Source of the DNA: WHSW01 sp033856255
Lineage (GTDB): Bacteria > Actinomycetota > Thermoleophilia > Solirubrobacterales > 70-9
Direction of reading: 5' to 3'
NCBI GenBank assembly: GCA_033856255.1
Contig: JAWVFH010000055.1
Location: 1 to 64,000 of the forward strand
Length of the DNA stretch: 64,000 bases
The position numbers and the translations under genes were made by a program. The notes under the pieces are model-generated. The model worked only from the letters and a program-made list of their open reading frames with translations, was not told where the DNA came from and searched no databases. This document shows positions 57,055 through 64,000 of the stretch, piece after piece. Each line of letters begins with the position of its first letter. Within the stretch, counting starts at the first letter, position 1.

Positions 57055-57315
57055 TTAGGAGCGGTCCTCGGCGACGACCTCGCCCTGGACGGGCTCGACT
57101 TCGGCCTCGGGGTCGGGCTGTGGCTGCGCGGCCGCGGCCTCGAGCTTCGCCTGCTCCTCGTCCTCGTCGTCGTCGTCGCTGCCGGTGAGCGAATCCTTGA
57201 ACTCCCGCATCCCCGAACCGAGCGACTTGCCGAGATCCGGCAGCCGCTTGGGACCGAAGATCACGAGCGCGATTATGAGCACGATTGCGAGCTCGAGTGG
57301 TCCGATGTTTGGCAT
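57055..57315 (-). CDS. tatA: Sec-independent translocase TatA
   Basis: An 86-residue pore-forming Tat subunit: N-terminal helix (IGPLELAIVLIIALVIFGPKRLPDLGKSLG) with the invariant FGPKRLP hinge, amphipathic helix, then an acidic tail. ATG 57315 has TAGCAT 7 bases upstream and no ribosome site. It is the first gene of the tatA-tatC-TPR operon. It resembles TatA rather than TatB by length and hinge. Confidence 0.95.
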   Translation of the reverse strand: MPNIGPLELAIVLIIALVIFGPKRLPDLGKSLGSGMREFKDSLTGSDDDDEDEEQAKLEAAAAQPQPDPEAEVEPVQGEVVAEDRS

Positions 57316-57322
57316 CGCCTGA

Positions 57323-57328
57323 ATGCTA
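57323..57328 (-). promoter_or_regulatory. -10 box (TAGCAT) of the tat operon
   Basis: Seven bases before ATG 57315 on the minus strand; no ribosome site. Confidence 0.55.
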
Positions 57329-57355
57329 CTCGCCCCCGGCCGCGGGGCCGGGCGG

Positions 57356-58633
57356 CTACTTGCGGTCGGGATCCGGCGCCGGCGCCGCCCGCTGCTCGAC
57401 GAAGTGCTTGCTGAGCATCGTCACCTGGCCCTGGTAGTTGGAGCCGACGTCTGAGCCGTAGAGGACGTCCGGCGTCGCGCTGAGGCGCTCGAAGGCGAGC
57501 TTGCAGATCGGCTGGCGATGCTCGACCATGAACGGCACGTCGCGGGCGCGCACCTCGAGCGCCGCCCGGCTGCCGTGGCGGTCGTGACGGGGGTCGAAGC
57601 CGAAGCCGGGGTCGAAGAAGCCCGCGTAGTGGGTGCGAAGCTCACCGGCGCTCGGATCGTAGGCCATCATCTCGGCGGCGTAATCGGGCGGGATGCAGAC
57701 GCCCTCGGCGGAGAGGAGGAGATAGAAGATCTCCGGCTCGAGCACGATCCGCGATCCCTGCTCGGGATGGACCGGGTCCCAGAAGTCGTTCCACCGATAG
57801 GCGCGGATGCGGCCGAGGTCGATCGGCAGGCTGTTCTTCTTCGCCCGGTAGCCGATCACCCGGTCGGCGGGGCCGGCGAGCAGGTCGACGCTGAGGAAGA
57901 GCCCGTCGGCGATCGCCAGCTCGGTCTCGCGCAGCGGGTGCTGGTCGACGTACAGGAGCGGGAACTGCTGGTGCAGGTCGATGAGCTGCGAGTCGTCGAG
58001 CCGCGCGTCGCCGGTCGCGAGGCGCAGCTGGTTGAGCGCTAGGCCCTGGCGGACGTAGATCGCGAACGAGCGCGGCACGACCTCGAGGTAGAGCTTCCCG
58101 TGATAGCCGGGCCTGATCTCGTCGAAGCGGTGGTTGCGATCGGTGATCACCCGGGTGAAGACGTCGAGGCGGCCGGTGGAGCTCTTCGGGTTCGCCTTCG
58201 CCCGGATCTCGTCCGGCAGCGCCAACCGCTCGATCAGGGGGATCAGGTAAGGCCTGTCGCGCTCCAGGGTGGCGCCGTCGCGCAGGTCGATCCGCTGGAA
58301 GGCGATGTCGTCGAGTTTCTCCTCGACGGGCGTCTCGACGTCGGGAAGGAAGCTGCAACGCAGCGCCCAGGCGAAGTCGCCGAGGCGCAGGTCGAGGCTC
58401 GCGGGCTGGATCGCCTCCGGCAGGATCCGGAACTCGCCGGCGCTGATCCACTCGCGCTCGATCGCATCGCGCAGCTGCTGCGAGGCGAGCACGCGCCCGT
58501 TGCGGGAGCCGTCCGCCGCCCTGATCGCGTCGCCTCTGCCTGTCGCCGTTTGAGCCACCGGACCGGATGATGCTGCAAAGCGCGGCGCCCGAGCGCGCTC
58601 GATGCCGCTAATTGCGGCAGCCCGGTTGGACAC
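57356..58633 (-). CDS. dcd: 2'-deoxycytidine 5'-triphosphate deaminase, long two-half form
   Basis: A 425-residue trimeric dUTPase/Dcd-superfamily protein that would supply dUTP/dUMP for thymidylate synthesis. It contains two Dcd-like halves: IQPASLDLRLGDF (first) and a second half with HYAGFFDPGFGFDPR and HRQPICKLAFERL. This double-length type is mainly described from alphaproteobacteria. The N-terminal 45 residues look unconserved; GTG 58492 is an alternative start that would give about 378 residues. Which half is catalytic is not decided here. Confidence 0.87.
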   Translation of the reverse strand: MSNRAAAISGIERARAPRFAASSGPVAQTATGRGDAIRAADGSRNGRVLASQQLRDAIEREWISAGEFRILPEAIQPASLDLRLGDFAWALRCSFLPDVETPVEEKLDDIAFQRIDLRDGATLERDRPYLIPLIERLALPDEIRAKANPKSSTGRLDVFTRVITDRNHRFDEIRPGYHGKLYLEVVPRSFAIYVRQGLALNQLRLATGDARLDDSQLIDLHQQFPLLYVDQHPLRETELAIADGLFLSVDLLAGPADRVIGYRAKKNSLPIDLGRIRAYRWNDFWDPVHPEQGSRIVLEPEIFYLLLSAEGVCIPPDYAAEMMAYDPSAGELRTHYAGFFDPGFGFDPRHDRHGSRAALEVRARDVPFMVEHRQPICKLAFERLSATPDVLYGSDVGSNYQGQVTMLSKHFVEQRAAPAPDPDRK

Positions 58634-58698
58634 TTAGCCGACCCTGCCATGCGTGCCCACGACTAAAGGGAGCGCTCCGCACAGCCGATACCGGAGCC

Positions 58699-59091
58699 AT
58701 GGCAAGCGAGCAGACAAAGAACGAGCACGACGGCTCCCCGCCCCTGGCGGCGAGCGACTTCCGTGCCGCGCCGCGGCGGGTCGCCCCGGCGAGCCGACCG
58801 ACCGGCCTTCACGTCTGCCCCGGCTGCGCCTCGGAGCTCGTCTACCCCACCGATTGGGCCCCGGCCGCGGCGAAGAGCTGGAGCGTCCAGCTTCGTTGCC
58901 CCGACTGCGAGTGGCACGGCGGCGGCGTCTACGCGCAGGAGGTCGTCGACCGGTTCGACGAGCAGCTCGACCTCGGCACCGAGGAGCTGCTCGCCGACCT
59001 CAGCCTGCTGACGCGGGCGAACATGGAGGAGCAGGTCGACCGCTTCGTCAGCGCGCTGCACGCGGGCTGGATCGTCCCCGACGACTTTTAG
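58699..59091 (+). CDS. Zinc-ribbon hypothetical protein
   Basis: A 130-residue protein with an Arg/Pro-rich N-terminus, a four-Cys zinc ribbon (CPGCASELVYP ... LRCPDCEWHG, residues 40-75) and an acidic C-terminal helical region (VVDRFDEQLDLGTEELLADLS). ATG 58699 follows a GGAG. The ribbon suggests nucleic-acid or protein binding; no family function known. Confidence 0.75.
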   Translation: MASEQTKNEHDGSPPLAASDFRAAPRRVAPASRPTGLHVCPGCASELVYPTDWAPAAAKSWSVQLRCPDCEWHGGGVYAQEVVDRFDEQLDLGTEELLADLSLLTRANMEEQVDRFVSALHAGWIVPDDF

Positions 59092-59126
59092 GGAGCCGTC
59101 GGAGGCGTAGCTCGCCCGCGATCGGC

Positions 59127-59513
59127 TCAGCGATGAGTCCGCGTGCGGATCACAAACGAGTCGAACCCGCCGCCGGATAACACAAGGCCGTAGACGCCGA
59201 CCTTGCTCACCCGGACGATGTGATGTGGCCGATACGTTGACCCGTGGGGGCACGCGATTCGCCGCGAGTTCACGAGCCGTGCGTCGAAAAAGGCGTTGAC
59301 GAAGACATGCTGGAGACGATCGATCGTCGACCTGCACCAGATGTTGATGGTCTGACCGATCCCTTTCGGCGCGCTGCGGTGGGGGTGGCCGTCATAGTCG
59401 ATCAGCTGCACCCCGTCGCCGCTGTCGATCGCCCTGTCCGCCGGCACGGCTGCCAAGGCCACTGAGCCGGCGGCGAGGACGCCGAGAACCAGTGCGACGG
59501 AAGCGACCCTCAC
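59127..59513 (-). CDS. Small secreted protein coupled to the large hydrolase
   Basis: A 128-residue exported protein: signal peptide VRVASVALVLGVLAAGSVALAA, then a beta-rich mature domain with IDSGDGVQLIDYDGHPH, INIWCRSTIDRL and IACPHGSTYRP (two Cys, probably a disulfide). It starts at GTG 59513, overlapping the stop of the 832-residue secreted hydrolase by 4 bases, so the two are translated together and may act together outside the cell. No family recognised. Confidence 0.72.
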   Translation of the reverse strand: MRVASVALVLGVLAAGSVALAAVPADRAIDSGDGVQLIDYDGHPHRSAPKGIGQTINIWCRSTIDRLQHVFVNAFFDARLVNSRRIACPHGSTYRPHHIVRVSKVGVYGLVLSGGGFDSFVIRTRTHR

Positions 59514-62008
59514 GGCGCGCCCATCCAGCCCGCCGCGTAACAGGGCGTGGCCCCGCACGGGTCGGTGATCGTCCCACCCGCATTGATGAAGGTCGCGATC
59601 TGCGCCCTGATCAGCGGCGAGCTGCGGATCACCGTGTCATGCGGGTCGACGCCGAAGCTGTCGTTCGGCGCCGTGTTGGTGATCGGCGGCGGGTCGGTGC
59701 CGAGCGGGCCGGCGCGCTTCGGCCCGATATCCCAGACGAACATCGCGTTGCCGCCGCCGGCCGCCGGCAGCGCCCCGAAAGGCGGCAGGTCGAAGAACGG
59801 CTGGTCGAAGCCGGTGGGCAGGCGGCTGGCGTCGAGCGCCGGGTTGCGCAGCGGCGCCCCGATCGTCCGCGCCTCGACCTCGGTCGAGGCGTTGGCGACC
59901 TGGTGGTCGCCGTAGGCCATCTCGATCATCACGTTGTGCGCCGGCGTTCCGGGCAACGGGTCGGAGGTCATGTGGTTGGCGTAGCCGTTCGGCTCGCCGC
60001 GGTCCCACATCGACTGGATCATCGAGAGCAGCAGCGGGCGCTCGCCCTCGTCCGTGTAAGCCGGGTAGAGGATCTGCGCGTAGTCGGTGAAGTCGACGCT
60101 GCGGGTCAACAGGATGCCGCCGTAGTTCATCCCCGGCACGTAGAGGACCGAGCGGGTGACGTCGGGCTCGATCGCGGTCAGCGCGCCGCCCGCGATCCCG
60201 CCCTGGCTGTTGCCGTAGTAGGAGACGTTGGCCGGGTCCAGGGCGGAGACGCCGTTGAACTTGAACGCCGGGCTGGAGGCGAACCCGTCCGGCATGCTGA
60301 GCAGTCGCCCGAGGTAGACGAAGTCGAGGAAGCCCTGCTGGAGGCGGTCCGGCAGCGGCTCGAACTTCGACAGGTCCTGGAGCGCCGGCAGCGCCTCCGG
60401 GATCACGTCCTCATCGGCCATCCCGATGAAGTCGGTGGCGCAGGTGATCATGTTGTTCTCGGTCCCGAGCTGGCGGATGTTCTGCGAGAAGACCTCGTCG
60501 TACTCGCCGAACAGCCCGTGGCCGTACATCGTCGGCGGCGCGGCCGCGGCGACGTCGAACACCCCCGGGGTGGTCTCGGTCACCGCCGAGCGCGGGATGT
60601 TGCAGCCGAAGCGCGCCGTGTAGGTGTTGCCGGGGATCCGCTGCGGCAGCCCGTTGGCGCCAAGCTGGAATCGCGATCCGCTCGGGCAGCCGACCTGGTT
60701 CAGGTAACAGGGCACCGTGAACGTGCCCTCGACCGTGCGGATGTCCTGCACGCCGCGCCCGGTCTGGGTCGGGAAGTCGACGGCGCTGGTGACGTTGAAC
60801 GAGGGCGCCGTTCCCTGGCGGACCCCGTCGGCCGGAGTCGTGTCGCCGAGCTGGGCCAGGCCGTCGTTGCGGATGCTGAGCATGCGCTCCGAGAGGCTGC
60901 GGGTGCTGGCGACGGTGAAGTCCCAGGCCAGGTAGAGGTCGCCGCGGCCGATCCCGGCTCCCTTCAGGGTCGTGAACAGCTGCTCGAAGTGCTTGCGCCG
61001 GCCCTCGATCGCCTTGATCCCGGTGGGGATGTCGTCGCGGTAGAGGCGGAAGCCCGGGGGTGCCGAGATCGTCGCTCCGGAGGGGTCCTTGAGGTCGCGC
61101 AGGGCGACGATGTAGCGGTGGCCGTCGGTGAGGTTCTTCGCCGGGTGGATCAGCAGGTCGGTCTCCGCCGGCGAGGTCGCGTTCGAGTCGAGCTCCGCCC
61201 AGATCAGCTGGCGCTCGCCGGTCTGGGCGTCGATCAGGACGACCGGCTGGTCGGCGTCGAACGAGGCTCCCTCGTGTGTGATCGGCACGGCGCCGGTGGC
61301 GCTGAGCGCGGCCGGCGTGTCCATGCCGGGCACGTGCAGGACGATCAGCGCCCCGGGGCTGTAGCCGTCGGAGGTGTTGATGTCGGCCGGGTCGATGTGG
61401 GTGCCGGAGGCGTTCGCCGGCGTCGAGGCGCTGTTCAGGCTCAGGCGCAGCCCGGTGTCGGTGCTCGAGTCGGCGCGGGTGAAGTAGTCGTTCGGATAGG
61501 GAAACAGGCACTCCTCGCCGGATTGGACGATGAAGTCGCAGCGGTCGGCGTTCGCGAGGTCAACCCCGACGGGGTTCGAGCCGTCGCAGACCTTCGAGTC
61601 GCGCTTCATCTTCTCGCTCGCCTTGTCCAGCGTCTTGCCGCCGCCCGTCTTGGCGCTCGCCTCGAGCTTGGTCGAGATGCAGCTCTGCACCAAGCGCCGG
61701 CCGTCGCCGTTGAGCTTCAGGGTGAAGGTCCTCGCCTTCTCGGACAACGTCGCCTTGGTGGCCTTGGTCACCTTGGTCTTGTCGCCGTCCTGCTTGACGA
61801 CCAGGGAGAGCTCGGCCTTCTGCGTCTCGTCCGCCTTCGCCGAGACCTTCACCTTGCCGGAGGAGATCAGCTTCGCTTGCTTGGCGCCGTTCAGCTGCAG
61901 CGATACGTCGCCGGCGCCGAGTGCCGGTGAGGCCGCAAGCAAAGCCGCCGCGACCGCGAGCATCGGTCCCAGCCTCCTGAGCGAGCTTCCCTGCCCCGCG
62001 TTTTCCAA
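59510..62008 (-). CDS. Large secreted alpha/beta hydrolase
   Basis: An 832-residue exported protein starting TTG 62008 behind a strong AGGAGGGAGAGG ribosome site. The signal peptide covers about residues 16-32. A Lys/Thr-rich beta-type region follows (30-130), then a catalytic part with the nucleophile elbow YYGNSQGGIAGGAL near residue 598, an FPYPNDYFTR block near 160 and several Cys pairs. The GxSxG elbow and late Asp/His (GDHQV near 700) indicate a serine esterase or lipase; close relatives are uncharacterised. It is coupled to the small secreted protein gene. Confidence 0.82.
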   Translation of the reverse strand: MENAGQGSSLRRLGPMLAVAAALLAASPALGAGDVSLQLNGAKQAKLISSGKVKVSAKADETQKAELSLVVKQDGDKTKVTKATKATLSEKARTFTLKLNGDGRRLVQSCISTKLEASAKTGGGKTLDKASEKMKRDSKVCDGSNPVGVDLANADRCDFIVQSGEECLFPYPNDYFTRADSSTDTGLRLSLNSASTPANASGTHIDPADINTSDGYSPGALIVLHVPGMDTPAALSATGAVPITHEGASFDADQPVVLIDAQTGERQLIWAELDSNATSPAETDLLIHPAKNLTDGHRYIVALRDLKDPSGATISAPPGFRLYRDDIPTGIKAIEGRRKHFEQLFTTLKGAGIGRGDLYLAWDFTVASTRSLSERMLSIRNDGLAQLGDTTPADGVRQGTAPSFNVTSAVDFPTQTGRGVQDIRTVEGTFTVPCYLNQVGCPSGSRFQLGANGLPQRIPGNTYTARFGCNIPRSAVTETTPGVFDVAAAAPPTMYGHGLFGEYDEVFSQNIRQLGTENNMITCATDFIGMADEDVIPEALPALQDLSKFEPLPDRLQQGFLDFVYLGRLLSMPDGFASSPAFKFNGVSALDPANVSYYGNSQGGIAGGALTAIEPDVTRSVLYVPGMNYGGILLTRSVDFTDYAQILYPAYTDEGERPLLLSMIQSMWDRGEPNGYANHMTSDPLPGTPAHNVMIEMAYGDHQVANASTEVEARTIGAPLRNPALDASRLPTGFDQPFFDLPPFGALPAAGGGNAMFVWDIGPKRAGPLGTDPPPITNTAPNDSFGVDPHDTVIRSSPLIRAQIATFINAGGTITDPCGATPCYAAGWMGAP

Positions 62009-62055
62009 GGTCCTCTCCCTCCTCGGTTGACGGCCGAAGACTCTATTGGAGGCCG

Positions 62056-63039
62056 CTATGAGTAGCGCTCGACGACGCCGTCGGCGACCATCGTCAGCAG
62101 CTCGCGGCGGCGGTCGTCGATCGCCGCCGGCGTCAGCGCCGCCTTGGCCCGCTCGACCCGGGCGCGGGCGTCGGCGCGGACCGTGTCGAGCACTCCGGTC
62201 GACGCGATCCGCTCGCAGACCTCCGTCGCGGTCGGCGCGTCGAGCGCTCGCAGGTCGAGATCGGCGAGCCCGTGATCGCGCTCACGGGCGAGGATCAGCG
62301 GCAGCGTCACCGTGCCGTCGAGCAAGTCCGTGCCGAGCCCCTTGCCCGTGCGCTCCGGCGGGCCGGTGACGTCGAGGACGTCGTCGAGCAGCTGGAACGC
62401 CAGTCCGATCTCGGCGCCGTACGTCAACAGCGCCTCTGTTCCCTCCGCCCCCGGGTCGGCGCCGATCAGGCACGCGCACTCGAACAGGCGAGCCGTCTTC
62501 AGGCGGCAGCGCTCGAGGTAGCGCTCGGCGCTGATCGCGAGGTCGAAGGCGTCGCGGCGCTGCGCGAGCTCGCCCTGGGCGAGGCCGACCGAGGCGCCGG
62601 CCAGCAATCCGACCTGCCGGCCGGAGCCGTCACCCGGCTCGCTGAGCTCGGCGAAGGCGCGGGAGAAGAGGAGGTCGCCGACCGCGGTCGCCGTCGAGCG
62701 CCCGGCGCGGGCGACCACGGTCGGGCGACCGCGGCGCAGCGGGGCGGCGTCGAGGACGTCGTCGTGGACGAGGGTCGCCATGTGGACGAGCTCGATCGCG
62801 GTCGCCGCCCGGATCGCCTCCTCGTTCCCCGGCTCGCCGGCGCAGACGAGGACCAGCATCGGGCGCAGGCGCTTGCCGCCCGCCGCCAGCGTCGCCGCCG
62901 CCTCGGCCGAGAGGCGCTCCCCGCCGCCCAGCGTCAGCTCACCGAGCCGCGCCTCGACCGCCGCCATCCGGCGAGGCAACCACGCCTCGGCGGCGTCGAG
63001 CACGCGCGTGACGGGCGGGGGGACGGAGCTGCGGTTCAA
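62056..63039 (-). CDS. Polyprenyl diphosphate synthase (menaquinone side chain)
   Basis: A 327-residue trans-isoprenyl diphosphate synthase. The first aspartate-rich motif is HDDVLD near residue 92 with LRRGRPT after it; the second is LLDDVLD near residue 217; GKRLRP near residue 55 binds the pyrophosphate. Position next to menG indicates synthesis of the hepta-/octa-/nonaprenyl tail of menaquinone. It overlaps menG by 4 bases, so the pair is coupled. Chain length cannot be read from the sequence. Confidence 0.95.
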   Translation of the reverse strand: MNRSSVPPPVTRVLDAAEAWLPRRMAAVEARLGELTLGGGERLSAEAAATLAAGGKRLRPMLVLVCAGEPGNEEAIRAATAIELVHMATLVHDDVLDAAPLRRGRPTVVARAGRSTATAVGDLLFSRAFAELSEPGDGSGRQVGLLAGASVGLAQGELAQRRDAFDLAISAERYLERCRLKTARLFECACLIGADPGAEGTEALLTYGAEIGLAFQLLDDVLDVTGPPERTGKGLGTDLLDGTVTLPLILARERDHGLADLDLRALDAPTATEVCERIASTGVLDTVRADARARVERAKAALTPAAIDDRRRELLTMVADGVVERYS

Positions 63040-63761
63040 GCGGGACGAGCGGCGGAGTGGATCGCGATGATCCCGCCGGCGAGCACCGTGTAGCGGATCC
63101 GCTCGAGCCCGGCGCGATCCATGATCAGCGCCAGGCCCTCGGGCGGCGGGAAGCGCTTCACCGACTCGGGCAGGTACGTGTAGGCGTCGCGGTCGCCGGC
63201 CAGGGTGCCGAGCAGCGGCACGAGGCGGTCGAACCAGAGGCTGAAGAAGGTCGAGAGCGGCGGCCGCCGCGGGTTCGTGATCTCGAGGATCACCAGGCGC
63301 CCGCCGGGCTTCAGCACCCGGGCGAGCTCGCCGACGCCGCGGTCGAGGTCGGCGAGGTTGCGAACGCCGAAGCCGACCGTGGCCGCGTCGAAGGTCTCGT
63401 CGTCGTAGGTGAGGTCGAGGGTGTCACCCCACTCGAAGCGCAGCGACCCGGCGCCCCGCTCGGCGGCCTTGTGGCGCGCGAGGTCGAGCATCGGCTCGGA
63501 GAAGTCGGAGCCGATCACCCTTCCGGTCGGCCCGACCCGGCGGGCGAGCTCGAAGGCGAGGTCGCCGGTCCCGCAGCAGGCGTCGAGCGCGACGTCGCCG
63601 GGCTCGAGCTCGGCGCGCTCGGCGGCGCGCTCGCGCCAGCCGTGGTGAAGGCCGGCGGTCATCGCCGTGTTCATCAGGTCGTAGACCCCGGAGATGCGGT
63701 CGAACATCCCGCGGACCTGGGTCGCGAACTCGACCTCCTCGGGGACGACTGTCCCGTTCAC
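63036..63761 (-). CDS. menG: Demethylmenaquinone methyltransferase
   Basis: A 241-residue UbiE/MenG methyltransferase for the last step of menaquinone synthesis. It has FDRISGVYDLMNTAMTAGLHHGWR, SAM motif I (ALDACCGTGDLAFELA, near residue 59), the diagnostic VGFGVRNLADLDRG and LEITNPRRPPL. It starts GTG 63761, 10 bases after the cytochrome stop, and precedes the polyprenyl synthase gene. Confidence 0.96.
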   Translation of the reverse strand: MNGTVVPEEVEFATQVRGMFDRISGVYDLMNTAMTAGLHHGWRERAAERAELEPGDVALDACCGTGDLAFELARRVGPTGRVIGSDFSEPMLDLARHKAAERGAGSLRFEWGDTLDLTYDDETFDAATVGFGVRNLADLDRGVGELARVLKPGGRLVILEITNPRRPPLSTFFSLWFDRLVPLLGTLAGDRDAYTYLPESVKRFPPPEGLALIMDRAGLERIRYTVLAGGIIAIHSAARPA

Positions 63762-63771
63762 AGCAGGCGCC

Positions 63772-64000
63772 TCACTGAAGCGAGGAGAGGAAATCGACCA
63801 GGCTGTTGAACTTCTCCGGCGGCATGCAGGAGCTGGTCGATGCGCCCGGCGAGCCGCAGGGGGCGAACACGGGCATCACGCCCGAGGGGTTAATCAGGGT
63901 CCGGCGGATGCCCTCGGCGGGCAGCTTGGCGCCGATCTGGGTCAGCTCGGGTCCCGGGCCGTTGTTGCCGTTGTCGCCGAACTTGTGGCAGGCCAGACAG
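63772..64000 (-). CDS. c-type cytochrome, C-terminal 75 residues (runs off the window)
   Basis: The last 75 codons are present, 5' end cut by the window edge. The heme-attachment motif CLACHKFGDNG lies at the very start of the visible part. GPGPELTQIGAKL follows, and the heme-side Met may be in VMPVF or CMPPEKFNSLVDFLSSL. Two further Cys (APCGS, SSC) are non-heme. The spacing fits a small cytochrome c domain of a respiratory complex. Cotranscription with menG and the prenyl synthase links electron carrier and quinone synthesis. Confidence 0.85.
   Translation of the reverse strand, partial: CLACHKFGDNGNNGPGPELTQIGAKLPAEGIRRTLINPSGVMPVFAPCGSPGASTSSCMPPEKFNSLVDFLSSLQ

Noticed and set aside
59492..61930. 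812-codon plus-strand open frame
   Set aside because: Antisense of the secreted hydrolase, which has a signal peptide and GxSxG motif.

Overview
The window is a GC-rich chromosomal segment of a free-living bacterium, most likely a high-GC actinobacterial lineage such as Thermoleophilia/Solirubrobacterales. The evidence is the codon use, a HrcA/CIRCE-controlled groES-groEL operon, an lhr-nei pair as in mycobacteria, a fused PafBC-like WYL regulator, a DevS-like sensor kinase, menaquinone genes, and secreted proteins with hydrophilic ADSA repeats. The taxon is an inference from gene content; there is no rRNA in the window. It carries about 65 protein genes and two tRNAs, is tightly packed (no gap above 300 bases), and shows no phage, transposon or CRISPR array.

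Layout. 1-2110: groES-groEL with a CIRCE operator. 2156-5420: a leftward run (SRPBCC protein, ASCH protein, protein-isoaspartate methyltransferase, Crp/Fnr regulator, alpha/beta hydrolase). 5478-11346: a secreted repeat protein, then Nei-type glycosylase and the large helicase Lhr. 11388-16227: an NTF2-like protein and the dTDP-rhamnose operon rmlA-rmlD-rmlB-rmlC with a secreted glycosidase as its last gene. 16268-18328: small secreted ORF, acyltransferase, and a second secreted glycosidase behind a structured leader. 18510-21884: PNPOx-like protein, metallo-beta-lactamase protein (apparent CTG start) and a fused two-WYL regulator. 21989-25961: two tandem paralogous membrane-anchored Cys-pair proteins, a YhaM-like nuclease, YihY and small membrane proteins. 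26194-30228: NarL-type response regulator, conserved hypothetical, DevS-like kinase that keeps the heme-ligand positions, and a universal stress protein. 30439-30511: tRNA-Phe with a duplicated 3' end nearby. 30536-37727: MrfA-like helicase, divergent dihydropteroate synthase, HAD phosphatase, SDR, DtxR regulator. 37851-43073: aminotransferase, inositol phosphatase-like, barrel protein, sucCD, HAD hydrolase. 43060-50924: sulfotransferase, FAD oxidase, GH15 trehalase/glucoamylase, RpiB-like and RibD_C proteins, nucleotide-sugar dehydrogenase. 51006-55391: a small ORF, two S51 peptidases, DUF2945-like protein, FAD-Rieske oxidoreductase, small stress-type protein, tRNA-Lys. 55426-57315: tatA-tatC-TPR. 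57356-62008: long Dcd, Zn-ribbon protein, large secreted hydrolase with a coupled small partner. 62056-64000: polyprenyl diphosphate synthase, menG and the end of a c-type cytochrome gene.

How the parts fit. Several blocks serve the envelope: rhamnose synthesis, nucleotide-sugar dehydrogenase, acyltransferase, secreted glycosidases, Tat export. Others serve stress and low-oxygen respiration: chaperonin, Crp/Fnr, DevS-like kinase with regulator and universal stress protein, DNA-repair helicases, PafBC, menaquinone synthesis. Two architectural features run through the whole window. Many first genes of transcription units have a TANNNT box only 6-9 bases before the start codon and no Shine-Dalgarno sequence, suggesting abundant leaderless mRNAs. 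Convergent neighbours often share or abut their stop codons, leaving no room for terminators. The folP/HAD divergent pair appears to be driven from one symmetric -10 element.
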